Of a stretch of 64,000 nucleotides of DNA, positions 1 through 12,440 are shown one piece after another; positions within the stretch are counted from its first letter, which is position 1; the number at the start of each line of letters is the position of its first letter. The notes under the pieces were generated by a model. The model did no database searches. It saw nothing but the letters and a program-made list of their open reading frames with translations, and had not been told where the DNA came from. Position numbers and translations under genes: made by a program. This DNA is from Triticum aestivum (lineage: Eukaryota; Streptophyta; Magnoliopsida; Poales; Poaceae): positions 169,412,883 to 169,476,882 of the forward strand of contig NC_057807.1 in NCBI RefSeq assembly GCF_018294505.1, read 5' to 3'.

Positions 1-3000
1 GTGTGATGATTCTGGCCATCATTCTCGTAAGCATCCCGTGATGCCACTTAGTTAATAGGTATTCTGTTCCTGGGTTCTTGAACCCGAGATTCACTCTACC
101 TACTTCATGTTGATAGTAATTGCTAGTGCCTTTAGGATATTAGTAACCTTTGCGATAGTCCTTGAAGTCCGTGGTATCTTATTCTTCCAAATACCATGAA
201 CTACTTATGGCAGAAGTTCCTCGTTGAACTGAAATATCACAACAAGATTATTCTTGATGAGTTCTCCATTATATATTGTGGCTCTGCCAGTTCTACCTTT
301 CTGCATGGGTTATCCGGAAGAAATATGTTGAACTTCGTTCGACATGCTAATCCATGCATCCACAACTCAGAAAATCATATGTTCTTTTGAGTTGTCCCAT
401 CTTAGTTGTTTCTGACCCTCGCCTATCAATTGATAGTCAAGAGTAAGCGTGCATTCATTCGTCGATGCCTATTACCCTTGTGGTCCGCCAAGCCATTCTA
501 TTTCAGAATGAATAGGAGAAACAAACTCCAAAATCTCATCCATATCTAGGATTGGGTCAAAGCAATTGTATTCCGCAGATCAAAATGCCAATCCAGCTTC
601 TGGTCTGTTCTACCTTGAAGTATTACCATCTTTATATCAGGAATATCATGGGAATTGCACACCATCTTATGAATTCTTGACGCAGTAATACTTCTGATCA
701 TCATTGATAATTTCTCAGTTTCCGTGTTATTGTAACCGGAATGCCGACAAATGAATCATGGCGTGTGAAATCAATACTGCTAGCAACTCCATTGCTTGGT
801 AGTTAAATGGACGATAACCTCATTCTTAGCGTGTTGATTATTGAATCGTCACCCTAAGGTTGATTGTGCTACCTAGTCCTTATTTTTGGTGCACTCTCCG
901 ATCAGTGAGTTAGGATAGTGCCAATCCTTGCTTATTTGATCATATCGTCTTGCCCTGAAAAGTAAGATTGTTCTCGAGCTTAGTAACATAACGGTGGTTC
1001 ATGATATTCCAAATTTCTTCTCGGAAGTATCACCAGGTTGTCGCCTGACCGCTATGTTGATCTCGTGATCAAGTTGGGTTCTTGTGAACCACCTTCTCTC
1101 CAAAAATCGGTGTTAGATATCCCTGAGCTAGTTGGTTAAGCTAGACAACAACTTGGAGAGTTGGAAGATAAAAGCTTGCCTGACTTAGTTCGTTCCAAAG
1201 GGATATTCTTGTGTAAGGTGTGCTAAAGAAAGATGATATCTTCATCGATTGGTCCTTGTGATCAGTTGCTGGACCTATTGTCTTATCAATCCTTTGATTT
1301 GAGTGTGGGCTATCGTCAAATCAAATCAGTACAACGATGCTCGTAATGTTGTCTTATTCGTGGTTGATCCCTCAAGCATACACCATCACATCTTTGGTCT
1401 GACCAATGCTATCACCGTGTTCACTTAACTATGGAATTCCTTTTAAAGGGAAACCTAGATGAATTGTTGTTGAGCCCATTGGCAACATCCTTATCTCCTC
1501 CATGATGTTGTTGAACATTAAGCTAGTGTTGGAAATTTTGAAAGCATTTTCTTCATGCTAGCTCATGAAGTATTTGTTTGATGAAAGGAGTGACTTCCTC
1601 TTATACACGTGCATTTGGTGAAAGTTGCCGCCGTGAATTTGAGAAAGATTGCTTTGTTTCCTTTGGAATCATCCCAAATCAGTCATGCACACGTGCGAAG
1701 TATTCTGTAGTCTGGAGACTTGCAACCTTCATTCTATATGTGTCCCTAGCACACTAAGCCACTGATTGACTTGTTCAAGGAAAAGAAGTCTATGCTTGGG
1801 ATCTAATCCATGGACTTGCGTAAAGACTTCGATATCCTCGATGATGGTTCTCCACCTGAACTCGGTAGTGTTTAATTATAAGACTGCTACGTGGCCATGC
1901 TTGTCCGGGACAACGTGTTCGCATGTTTGTAGCAGAACCAGCTCATGTTTTGGAGCTTACTATCGTAGCTCACTCCCCGAGAATCCCGCAACATTATCTC
2001 GTCGATTTGTGTTGCAAACTTTCATTTTTCTTTCTAGACTTGATGAGTCTGGGATATCCTGACACCAACCAGATCTGAATCTCAGGCAGATGTGATGGTT
2101 GGAACATTTCCCAAGAATTATAATATTGGTCTCTCAATAACCGGCAAGGTGGATGTCGTGGCCAACACACCCATCCGGTAGACCTATTATTATAGTATCT
2201 TGTTTGAGGAAGTTGGCCACCTCCCCATAAGGACTTCGTAGGATCTACCCCCCCTAGCTATGCCTTATGATTTTAGTATTTCCGAAGTACGACCTTTACC
2301 TGATGTTCTAGATACCAGACCATTTCAAGGAATGGGATACGCTAGTACATCAAGGAGAACATTAGAAGCAGAGTGCTAAATGTCTCTCGGTCGATCATCC
2401 AGATTTTGTTTCCTTGGCCTCGCTAAGGTGAAATCTGAGAAAGTGTTATCTTCCTTTGCATCTGCATCGTCCATCGCTATTCATCATGGTAGTATGTTGT
2501 GTTGTCAGCACCCTTGACACGGATGTTAATAAAACCCTGATGTTTGTGGGAATGCTCAAGTTCTTGAGAGCACGCACAAGCGCTACGTGTTATCATCGGC
2601 ACTAACTGGGATTCCTCTCAGTTTCCTCGGCAAAGTTATGACCTTTTCAAACAGTGGATTCACTCTTTATTGTTGGGTTCTTCCCCAGTTACTAGAATCA
2701 TTCCCAACATTTGCATTTTGTTCCCAGCTTGCACCGCCAATGTGCCATTCTACCACGGGTATCTTCCATTTCCGGTGGTAAGCAAAAATCATCCATTGCG
2801 TTGTCTTCAACAAGGTAATCCACATCATCCAAGTCCGAGTATGCCATTCCACCGACCCCCTCCAAACGATCGCTCGAAAATTGCCTTAGGCTGGTTTAAA
2901 GAGTTTCAATGATTTCTGAATCAAAGGTAATTCTTTTTGCCACTTAAGGGGATATATCTTCGAGTCACCTTCCCTAAGGTGCATCATTATGGTGTCATGT

Positions 3001-3382
3001 CAAATTAACTCCTCGCTACGTTGGCAATCGTTTACCACCTTCTTAGGTGTGGAATTATTGTCCATCTAGTGAACCTTCATCATCCGTTTCTTTCCACCCC
3101 TCTTGATGTGTATCTCGTATCTCAACCGAGAGATGGTTCTATGTCTCATTCCGTGAGTTGTTCGACCTTCGAGAAAATCGATCCTTCTAGAGTTTTCCTT
3201 TCCTCTTCTTGTCATGATTAGCTAGAGTTCTCAGAGCAAGACATCAAGACAATGATGGTGATCGAATCAATGTTCTTATGAAGGGCAACCTGGATCGTGA
3301 AGATTATACTAGTTTGTGTTTCCCCTTCATCTTACCCTACGCTTGAATCTCGGGACGAGATTTTTGTTTAGTAGGGGTGAGT
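1..3382 (+). mobile_element. Element K: decayed Ty3/gypsy internal region (3' part of pol)
   Basis: This stretch is the 3' half of a gypsy polyprotein gene, broken by many stops and frameshifts, so no long ORF survives. Short in-frame islands give the identity: a pre-RT segment near 1035-1080 (GLSPDRYVDLVIKL), the RT palm segment near 1260-1328 (FDLSVGYRQIKS, matching the usual F-x-IDLRSGYHQI block) and FGLTNA near 1393-1411. The end near 3345-3375 resembles the usual gypsy pol C-terminus (a reading like NLGTRF followed by a G-rich tract). The order RT, later pol, purine-rich tract, LTR fixes the element on the + strand. Integrase and RNase H must lie between 1450 and 3300, but I could not read convincing motifs there. 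The 5' LTR and gag lie outside the window. Confidence 0.75.
1030..1450 (+). pseudogene. Reverse transcriptase fragment of element K
   Basis: The segment encodes pieces of a gypsy reverse transcriptase in shifting frames. In order: a proline/aspartate-rich connector (GLSPDRYVDLVIKL), a patch resembling the loop before the first RT motif, the DQLLDLL...FDLSVGYRQIKS block containing the first catalytic region, and FGLTNAIT, equivalent to the FGLTNAPATF turn of active enzymes. The later YVDD box was not found. In an intact element this enzyme copies element RNA into DNA inside cytoplasmic particles. Here it cannot be translated and is a relic. Confidence 0.7.
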
Positions 3383-6300
3383 TGTCACATCCCTAGCTGC
3401 TGGTAGTGCTCTAGGCTAGCTTCATCCGTGCATCATGTTTAAATTTTTGAAAACTTGAACTGCGGAAAATTGGAAGCCTCAAAACCCTAAATAAAAGAAG
3501 GGCAAAAACCCTAAAAATCTCATTCATTGTTCCAAAATGCTCTTCTTAAATGTTTGATAATTTTTGGCAAGGGTTCTGGTCCCAACCAAAATATTGAACA
3601 TTTTTAAGGATTTATTTTTGGGACTTTGAATTTAATTCATTAGCTATTTGAATTTGAATTATATTCATATAATTAGAATATAATTTCAAATATCCCTGAA
3701 ATATTTTATGAGCTTTTGGAAAAGTCCATCTAGCAAAATAAAAATATTCAGAGGAGCTTTTGGCATTGTTTGAATTATTTTTAAATTCAAAACAGTGGCA
3801 AAATAAATTGAAAAACAAAACAGAAGAAAAGTAAAAAGAGCAGAAGCCTACCTGGGCCACTTACCTGCAGCCCACCCAGCGCCCCACCTGGCCCAGCAAT
3901 GCGGCTGAGGCCCAGCCCAGCTCCCCACCGTCTTCAACCTCTGCCAGTAGGCAGAGGCGTGTCGACGCGCCCGCACGCGAGCGCCACGCCACCAGGCTGC
4001 CTGCCTGCGTCCGAGGACAGCGCGACGCCGCGAATCCCCTCCTCGGTGTCGTCCCAGTCCGTCCGACTCGCTCACTCGATCCCCTGTTCTCTCCCTCGCC
4101 CTCCAGTCCCTTCCTCGAGCGCGACCGAACATAGCCGTCGCCGCCGACGACGAGCACCGTAGCCATCGTGCACCCTAGGCCTCGCCCCGTGTCCAGCTGC
4201 TGAGAGAAGGTCGTCCTCATCTGCGCGCTCAAGATCAGAAGCCCGGGGCGCACTGTATCGCCGTCAGCATCATCGTCTTCCTCGCCGGCAACCATGGATC
4301 CCCGCCGTCGATTCGCGCCAAAGAGGGCCTCCTCGAGCCGTCCGAGCTGCTCAACGACTCCGCTGTGAGGACTCCTTCGTTTTCCCCCTCCTTTTCTGCT
4401 CGTTCCCGTGCCGTAGCCGCCATCCCCGCAAGCACCGAGCTCCGGCCATCGCCATTGCCGGCGAACCTCGCGTCCCGGAGCTCTTCCGCTCGCTCCAGTA
4501 GCTCCCGCGTGCTCTCCAGGTCCCCAGGGTCCCGACGCGCTCCTCTGCTCTCTGGCTAACGCGCTGCAGCCACCGCGCCGTGCTGACCCGAGCTCCGGCC
4601 GCCGCCTCGGGCTCAACTCCGGCGAACCCCGGCCACCCCCGCACCTCCCGTTGGTCCCCCTAGATGCGCACGGGCACGGGCTACCTCCTGGTGCCCTTGG
4701 CGCGTCGATCCGTCGTCTCTGGCGCAACTCCGGCGAGCCACCGCCGCGTCTGGTCGTTGCCGGCGGCTAGACGCCGGTGGATTAGCCCCGGTTGACCAGG
4801 GATTTGACCCCCCTGGGTCACTGACGTGTGGGCCCGTCCCCTGCTAACTTTTGGTTAAGTTAATAACTAATTTTAGTTAAGCCACTGACGCACTGACATG
4901 TGGGCCCTAGTGCCCCTAATCTTTAATTAAACTAAACTAAACCCCCCTGTTTAACCCGTGTCACTGACGTGTGGACCCCACACGTCAGGTTTGACCTGGG
5001 ACGTCCAGTTGACTCTACTGACATCAGCATGACCTAGTGCTGACGCAATAAATCATTTTCTGGATTTATTTTAATTCAGGAAATTCCAGAAAATTGTATA
5101 AACTTCTAAAATTCATAGAAATTCAACCGTAACTCCAAATTAAATAAATTATATATGAAAAATTATCAGAAAAATTCAAGGAATCCATCTGTACCATTTT
5201 CATGCATGTTTGAACAATGTTTGTCCTCTGTTTTGGACAAAACAAATAAAAGGCATTTAAATAACCATATATGGAGTTGGAATTTGAATCATGTATTCAA
5301 ACCAACTTCATTTAAATCATAGCTAAGTGCATTAGCCCAGAACACATTCATATTGCCATGTCATAGCATGCATCATATTGTGCATTGCATTGATTGTGTT
5401 CCCTTCTGTGTTGCCGGTATTTGTCCCCTCTCGATAGACGTGATACCGATGATGTGATCGTTGACACTGATGAAGACTCAATGCTATCTTCAGAAGTGCC
5501 AGGCAAGCAAAACCCCCTTGTTCATTCCGATACAATCCTACTCTCTCGCTCCTGCTCTCTTTTAACGCATTTGGACAACACCGATTCATCTGTTACTTGT
5601 TGCGGTAGCTGAACCCCTTTATCCTCTGCATGACCTGTCATTGCCACAGTAAATAGATGAAACCCACTAGCATGAGTAGGAGTTGTTTGAGCCCTGTTGT
5701 GCCTACTCATTCATGCTTGTTTGTCATGCCTGCTACTGCTTAGAGTTGAGTCAGGTCTGATTCATCGGGGATGAATCAGAGGCGTGTGAACATGTCCTAC
5801 TGTGTGTGAGCTAAGTGTGTGAACATGATTTGGTAAAGGTAGCGGTGAGAGGCCATGTAGGAGTACATGGTGGGTTGTCTCATTGCAGTCGTCCTCAGGA
5901 ACTGAGTTCTGTGTTTGTGATCCATGATTCAGCTACTACCATACATTGGGCCCTGAAATATGACCCCGCTCGACTTCTTATTCACCCTAGTCCTCTGTCC
6001 AGGAGTTGCAAGTAGTTTCTGGTGTTTGTAGCTTACTGGAGGCCGTGGACAGCGCTGACCGTAGGGGTGGGCTGTGATGTGGTAGGTACGTGGCACGGTG
6101 TACCGGATGCCCGTTTGGTATCTCAGGAACCCTGTTCACATCGTTTGGGGCTGTGAGCGAAACTCCGGCCGGATCTCCTCATGGATGGAACCCGAATAGG
6201 CGATAAACCTGGACTAGAGACTTGAGTGTTTAGGTAGGTCGTGGTCTACCCCCACGTCGGCTTTTGCTTGAAGTCTGCCGAGCACATGTCGTGTGCAGAC

Positions 6301-7559
6301 GCTAAGTGGTGGAAACATGTATGAAGAAGTACACCCCTGCAGGGTTAACATCATCTATTCGAATAGCCGTGTCCGCGGAAAAGGACTTCTGGGTTGCTTA
6401 TATCAGTTCATAGACAAGTGAAAGTGGATACTCTAAAATACGCAAGATAAGCGTGAGTGCTATGGATGGCGTTCTCGTAGGGGAACGGGAGCGGATCCAT
6501 AGTGGTGTATTGATATGGTGAATATGTGGACTCGTGTGCGCCACCTCAAAAGAGTCGCTTGCAGTCGTAGTTTAGGATAGCCACCGAGTCAAAGCTGGCT
6601 TGCTGTAGTTAAACCCCACCACCCCTTTGTTGATAATGATGCATATGTAGTTAGTTCTGATGTAAGTCTTGCTGGGTACATTTGTACTCACGTTTGCCTA
6701 TTTTATGTTTTTGCAGAGAGACTTCAGTCTCACTAGTAATTCCGCGTGGTCTTCGACGTTTAGCTTGTTACCTCAGCTACGATCTTGTGCCCTCGGCAGG
6801 ATCTGGTAGATAGTCAGGCTTTCAGCCTTTTCCATTTATAGATGTCTGTACTCAGACATGATAGCTTCCGCTTGTGTTTTGACTTGTATGCTCTGAATGT
6901 TGGGTCATGAGACCTATGTTTGTAATATCTCGCTCCTCGAAGCCTATTGAATAAATATTTGAGTTGTATAGTCATGTTGTGATGCCATGTTGTGTTTGCA
7001 CATATCGAGCATATTGTGTGTATGTTATTGAAATGCTTGGTATGTGTGGGATCTGACAACCTAGTTGTTTATCCTTGGTAGCCTCTCTTACCGAGAAATG
7101 TCTCCTAGTGTTTCCACTGAGCCATGGTAGCTTGCTACTGCTCCGGAACACTTAGGCTGGCCGGCATGTGTCCTTCTTCGTTCCTGTGTCTGTCCCTTCG
7201 GGGAAATGTCACGCGATGAATACCGGAGTCCTGTTAGCCCGCTACAGCCCGGTTCACCGGAGTCCTGCTAGCCCAGTGCTACAGCCTGGATTCACTCGCT
7301 GATGACCGACACGTTCGATGCTGGGTCATGGATGCCTGTCCCTGTAAGTTTGTGCCACTTTGGGTTTACGACTAGCCATGTCAGCCCAGGCTCCTTATCA
7401 TATAGATGCTAGCGACACTATCATATACGTGTGCCAAAAGGCGCAAACTGTCCCGGGAAAAGGTAAGGCGACACCCGTGGGAATACCATGCGTGAGGCCG
7501 CAAAGTGATATGAGGTGTTACATGCTAGATCGATGTGGCATTGAGTTGGGGCTCTAACA
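3383..7559 (+). repeat. Element K 3' LTR, about 4.2 kb
   Basis: The LTR begins TGTCACATCCCTAGC directly after a purine-rich tract (AGTAGGGGTGAGT) that follows the end of pol, as expected for a 3' LTR. The right end is placed at GGCTCTAACA near 7559, the best CA terminus before the sequence character changes; this end is less certain than the left. Inside are an AT-rich first third, a strongly GC-rich block at about 3850-4780, an AT-rich stretch and a moderately GC section to the end. No second copy lies in the window, so the boundaries cannot be confirmed by comparison. The length is unusually great for a plant LTR. ORFs in the GC-rich block look like composition artefacts. Confidence 0.6.
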
Positions 7560-9005
7560 CATGGCCCATTAGGGGCGTGGGGTGGCAGGCTAGCCGGGCT
7601 GGCGTGCGCCGCGTGGCGTGTCTGCAGCGGGCGGCGGCCCGGGAAGCTTAGCAGGCACGCCACCTATTTTCCCGCCTTGGAGTGCAAAATCGACCAGCAG
7701 CCCCGCCTAGACGAATCCGGCTTCAGCAATCGGCCAACCACAAGACAGACCGACGTTCTCCCAGAGCTCGATGAGGGGGGAAGCCGCTAAGACTTCGCGG
7801 CCCCTTGACCACAATGCCTCACCGGCTTAGGGGACTACTATCGGAGTAATGGGCCACGGGTAGCCTCATCCGAGTCCCTGGATTTATGAAGACTTTGGGC
7901 CAGCTTCGCTTGCTGCGCCCCGAACTGAAGCTCCGCCCTCTAGGGGCTGGCTAGCTCAATGGCCGGCCACCAGAGGGCGACCAACCACCAGGAGACGGCA
8001 TCGCGAGCGGCCGGCTCCTGCCAGCCGGCCTCTAGGGAGGACGACATCAGGCAGGCGGCCACCGCGCGCCCTTAGAGTTTGTGCCCCCATCAAGAGGACG
8101 AGATGGGGCGTGGCTACAGTGAAGCCCTCACCCCCGAATTTTGGGATTGGCGAGGCCACAGCGTCCCGTACGGGCGGAGATCTCCGCACGACGTGGCACT
8201 GTTGCCACTCTCCCTTGGCGTCACTCTGGGCAGGCAGAGCCCTGCTCCCCACGACGGCCTGTCGGTACGGCCTGCAGGCTGCAGGCCCTACCGGGCAGTG
8301 ACATCCCAGAAGACGGCACACGCCGAACCAGTCGGACCAGGAGAGGTCCGGCCTCCAGCAGGCGGCCATCCCCACCCTCGAACCAAGCGCGCCATTAACT
8401 TATTGAGACCAGGTGTGGCTACAGTGATCTCCCACCAGGCGGTGGGACTATAGCCACACTGAGCTGACCAAGCCAGCGTCATTAGCAGCACGGCTACAGT
8501 GAGCAGCCACCAACCAGACCCGCCAGCAGCGGAGGCGGCCTGTCGGCTCCGTACCAGACCGGTCGGCGGGGCCAACCAGGCGGCGGGCCCCAGTAATCGG
8601 CGGAGAAGCCGGAGGCCGGAGACACTGACAGCCGGACCCAGCAGCCGGCCAAATTACCATTGTACCCCAAGGGGGTAGGCCTATATAAAACCCCCAGGGC
8701 ACCCATGCAAAGGGTTCCCACCCCATTAGACCTAGCCACATTCCTAGGGCAGGAGAGAACTAGCCTTGCCTTCTCCTACCTCTAGCATACAGCTCAAGGA
8801 GCAACTTTGTATCACTTGTGCCTTTAGTGATCATGCGGAGACCCCGCAGAGCAGGACTAGGGGGGTTATCTCCTAGGAGAGCCCCGAACCTGGGTAAAGT
8901 ACGCCGGCGTTCGTGTCTACGCCTCATCCCGCTTCCGGGCACCGGGGACGTTCTACTCGCTCCCACCATGATAAGCCATCCTTTGGCATATGTCGCACCC
9001 AACAC
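7560..9005 (+). mobile_element. GC-rich gypsy-type LTR fragment
   Basis: A GC-rich block without a credible gene. Its last ~400 bp look like the promoter and R-U5 part of a gypsy LTR on the + strand: a TATA box (CTATATAAAA) at 8681, a short leader, and a tail of the kind seen before grass gypsy primer sites (GGCATATGTCGCACC near 8986-9000). The start just after 7559 is set by the end of LTR K. Several short GC-rich motifs recur (GGCTACAGTGA and GCCGGCC variants). It joins Sabrina-like internal sequence abruptly near 9006, so one of the two was truncated by insertion or deletion. I cannot name the family. Confidence 0.5.
8681..8690 (+). promoter_or_regulatory. TATA box of LTR-like fragment
   Basis: CTATATAAAA lies in a GC-rich setting and is followed within about 30-40 bp by a C/A-rich leader, the usual layout of an LTR promoter. 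It is the only strong TATA element in this 1.4 kb block. Activity is inferred from the motif only. Confidence 0.45.
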
Positions 9006-10297
9006 CCCATAGCTAGCCTCTCTTGTGCCGCGCAACTTTTGCCGTTACCATACAACCACCATATACCTTCCTCAAAACAGCCACCATACCTACCTATTAT
9101 GGCATTTCCATAGCCATTTCGAGATATATTGCCATGCAACTTTGCACCGTTCCGTTTATTATGACACACATCATCGTTGCCATATTGCTCTTTGCATGAT
9201 CATGTAGTTGACATCGTATTTGTGGCAAAGCCCCCTTCATAATTTTTCATACATGTCACTCTTGATTCATTGCATATCCCGGTACACCGCAGGAGGCATT
9301 CATATAGAGTCATATCTTGAGTTGTAATCTTGAGTTGTAATTAAATAAAAGTGTGATGATCTTCATTATTAGAGCATTGTCCCAAGTGAGGAAAGGATGA
9401 TGGAGACTATGATTCCCTCACAAGTCGGGATGAGGGACTATAAAAAAAGAGAGGCCAAAGAAGCCCAAATAAAAAGAGGCCAAAGAGCCCACCAAATAAA
9501 AAAATGAGAGAAGGGACAATTGCTAATATCCTTTTTTACCACACTTGTGCTTCAAAGTAGCACCATGATCTTCATGATGGAGAGTCTCCTATGTTGTCAC
9601 TTTCATTTACTAGTGGGAATTTTTCATTATAGAACTTGGCTTGTATATTCCAATGATGGGCTTCCATAAAATGCCCTAGGTCTTCGTGAGCAAGCAAGTT
9701 AGATGCACACCCACTTAGTTTCTTTTGTTGAGCTTTCATACATTTATAGCTCTAGTGCATCCGTTGCATGGCAATCCCTACTCACTCACATTGATATCTA
9801 TTAATGGGCATCTCCATAGCCCGTTGATACGCCTAGTTGATGTGAGACTATCTTCTCCTTTTTGTCTTCTCCACAACCACCATTCTATTCCACATATAGT
9901 GCTATGTCCATGGCTCACACTCATCTATTGTGTGAAAGTTGAAAAGTTTGAGATTACTAAAGTATGAAACAATTGCTTGGCTTGTCATCGGGGTTGTGCA
10001 TGATTAAATACTTTGTGTGATGAATATAGAGCAACAACCAGACTATATGATTTTCTAGGGATAACTTTCTTTAGCCATGCTATTTTGAGAAGACATGATT
10101 GCTTAGTTCGTATGCTTGAAGTATTACTATTTCTTATGTCAATATAAAATTTTATTTTGAATCATTTGGATCTGAACATTCATGCCACAATAAAGAAAAT
10201 TACATTGAGAATTATGCTAGGCAACATTCTACGTCAAAAATTCTATTTTTATCATTTACCTACTCGAGGACGAGCAGGAATTAAGCTTGGGGATGCT
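9006..10297 (+). mobile_element. Element A: 3' non-coding internal region of Sabrina/WHAM-like gypsy element
   Basis: This segment aligns by eye with 57,490-58,845 of complete element B and, in reverse, with 45,434-46,555 of element H. Shared blocks include the CCTCAAAACAGCCACCATAC stretch, the variable AAAGAGGCCAAAG purine tract near 9440-9510 and the final purine-rich tract AAGCTTGGGGATGCT, which primes plus-strand synthesis just before the 3' LTR. It contains no gene. Everything upstream in the element (5' LTR, gag, protease) is missing, and the left edge is an abrupt junction with a GC-rich LTR-like fragment. Confidence 0.8.
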
Positions 10298-11872
10298 TGA
10301 TACGTCTCCAACGTATCTATAATTTTTGATTGTTCCATGCTATTATATTACCCGTTTTGGATATTTATGGGCTTTACTTTACACTTTTATATCATTTTTG
10401 GGACTAACCTACTAACCGGAGGCCCAGCCCGAATTGCTGTTTGTTTGGCAATTTCAGTGTTTCGAAGGAAAGGAATATCAAACGGAGTCCAAACGGAATG
10501 AAACCTTCGGGAGCGATCCTTTTGGAACAAACGTGATCTAGGGGACTTGGGGTGGACGTCAAGCAACAGAGGAGGCGGCCACGAGGGTGCCCGGCGCGCC
10601 CCCTAGGGGTGGGCGTGCCCCCACCCTCGTGGGCCCCTCGAGCATCCACCGACCTACTTCTTCCTCCTATATAAACCCACGTACCCTGAAAACATCCATG
10701 AGCACCACGAAAAACTATTTCCACCGCCACAACCTTCTGTATCCGTGAGATCCCATCTTGGAGCCTTCGGCGGCGCTCCGTCGGAGGGGGAATCGACCAC
10801 GAAGGGCCTCTACATCATCTCCAAGGCATCTCCGATGACTTGTGATTAGTTTACCACTGACCTTCGGGTCCATAGTTATTAGCTAGCTGGCTTCTTCTCT
10901 CTCTTTGAATCTCAATACAAAGTTCTCCTCGATCTTCTTGGAGATCTATTCGATGTAACTCTTTTGGCGGTGTGTTTGTCGAGATCCGATGAATTGTGGG
11001 TTTATGATCAAGTTTATCTATGAGAAATATTTGAATCTCCTCTGAATTCTTTTATGTGTGATTAAGTTATCTTTGCAAGTCTCTTCGAATTATCAGTTTG
11101 GTTTGGCCTACTAGATTGATCTTTCTTGCAATAGGAGAAGTGCTTAGCTTTGGGTTCAATCTTGCGCTGTCCTTTCCCAGTGACAGCAGGGTCATCAAGG
11201 CACGTATTGTATTGTTGAACTCGAGGATAAAAAGATGGGGTTTATATCATATTGCATGAGTTTATCCCTCTACATCATGTCATCTTTCTTAATGTGTTAC
11301 TCTGTTCTTATGAACTTAATACTCTAGATGCAGGCAGGAGTCGGTCGATGTGTGGAGTAATAGTAGTAGATGCAGGCAGGAGTTGGTCTACTTGTCATGG
11401 ACGTGATTCGTATATACATGATCATGCCTAGATAATCTCATAACTATGTGCTTTTCTATCAATTGCTCGACAGTAATTTGTTCACCCACTGTAATACTTA
11501 TGCTATCTTGAGAGAAGCCACTAGTGAAATCTATGGCCCCCGGGTCTATCTTTTGTCATATAAGTTTACCATCTACTTTTATTTTAGATCTTTACTTTTC
11601 CAATCTATATCATAAGAATACCAAAAATATTTATCTTATCATATTATCTCTATGAGATCTCACTTTCGCATGTGGCCCTGAAGGGATTGACAACCCCTTT
11701 ATTGCGCTGGTTGTGAGGTTCTTATTTGTTTGTGTAGGTGTGTGGGACTTTTGAGGAGCCTCCTACTGGATTGATAACTTGGTTCTCAAAAACTAAGGAA
11801 AATACTTACGCTACTATTGCTGCATCACCCTTTCCTCTTCAAGGAAAACCAACGCAAGCTCAAGACGTAGCA
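10298..11872 (+). repeat. Element A 3' LTR (Sabrina/WHAM-like), 1575 bp
   Basis: Starts TGATACGTCTCCAACGTATC and ends CAAGACGTAGCA, the same ends as both LTRs of element B and, reversed, the LTR of element H. The left end forms a perfect 7-bp inverted repeat (GATACGT/ACGTATC) around CTCCA. A TATA-like CCTATATAAACC lies near 10,667-10,678. The right end directly abuts a B3-domain gene fragment, and an open reading frame runs from the LTR into that fragment. Confidence 0.85.
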
Positions 11873-12440
11873 TGGAGACGTAGAAGAAGGCGAGCGGCAA
11901 CCGCAAGGCTGCATCCTTCATGGGCCCACATTAAAGGCTCAGCCCGGGAGTTCATGGTGTGGGCGGCAACGCCGCCGCACACGTGGATTCTCCTCCCGAG
12001 GCCCTTCGTGGGGGAGATACTGCCAAGGGGAACCATCAAGCTATGGCTGCAGCATGACTGGTGCTGCGGCCAGGCCGCAAAATCAGAAGTCAAGGTCATG
12101 GACGCCGGCAATGCCTTCATTACCCGAGGGTGGGGCGCGATTTCCCAGGAGTGCCGCTCGCAGGGGCCCCACGGCATCCACTTCACGTACTATGGGGTGT
12201 CGATGCTCTTCTTCAAGGTCTTCGACGAGGAAGGTCGATGCTTAGGGTGCTGCTCTGATGGACGTGGCTGTGGCGACAGGGCCGCCGCCGGTGAACTTGC
12301 ACTTAGCCTTGCTAGCGGCTCCTCCGACAGCAACAGCACCCTTCGGATAGCAGCAACGCTTCTTCCGAGCATCACTTGAGCGACAACGTGAGCTATGATC
12401 CGCCAAGCCGCCGCGCTTGCGCTTCAGTTACGGCGTCGTA
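11873..12440 (+). pseudogene. B3 DNA-binding domain gene fragment
   Basis: Translation in the frame of the ORF at 11738-12379 gives a region resembling a plant B3 transcription-factor domain: a basic/proline-rich lead (LPRPFVGEILPRGTIKLWLQ), then ITRGWGAISQECRSQG and VSMLFFKVFDEEGRCLGCC, which fit the GW-x-F ... F-x-F-D-G ... L-x-V-x-x-F pattern of the B3 DNA-contact core. B3 proteins act in the nucleus as sequence-specific DNA-binding factors. The frame opens upstream inside the adjacent LTR, so the true N-terminus is missing. Downstream the reading becomes frameshifted after a Ser-rich linker. GC content is like that of a grass coding exon and unlike the LTR. Most likely a host gene truncated by insertion of element A or captured by a transposon. 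B3 identity is by pattern recognition only. Confidence 0.55.

Noticed and set aside
3861..4727. 288-codon minus-strand ORF in LTR K
   Set aside because: The Arg/Gly/Ala-rich sequence follows from high GC content; overlapping ORFs of similar quality occur on both strands and no domain motif is visible.
7956..8741. Several 80-140 codon ORFs on both strands
   Set aside because: They lie in a GC-rich LTR-like block, overlap each other in many frames and have composition-driven sequence without motifs.
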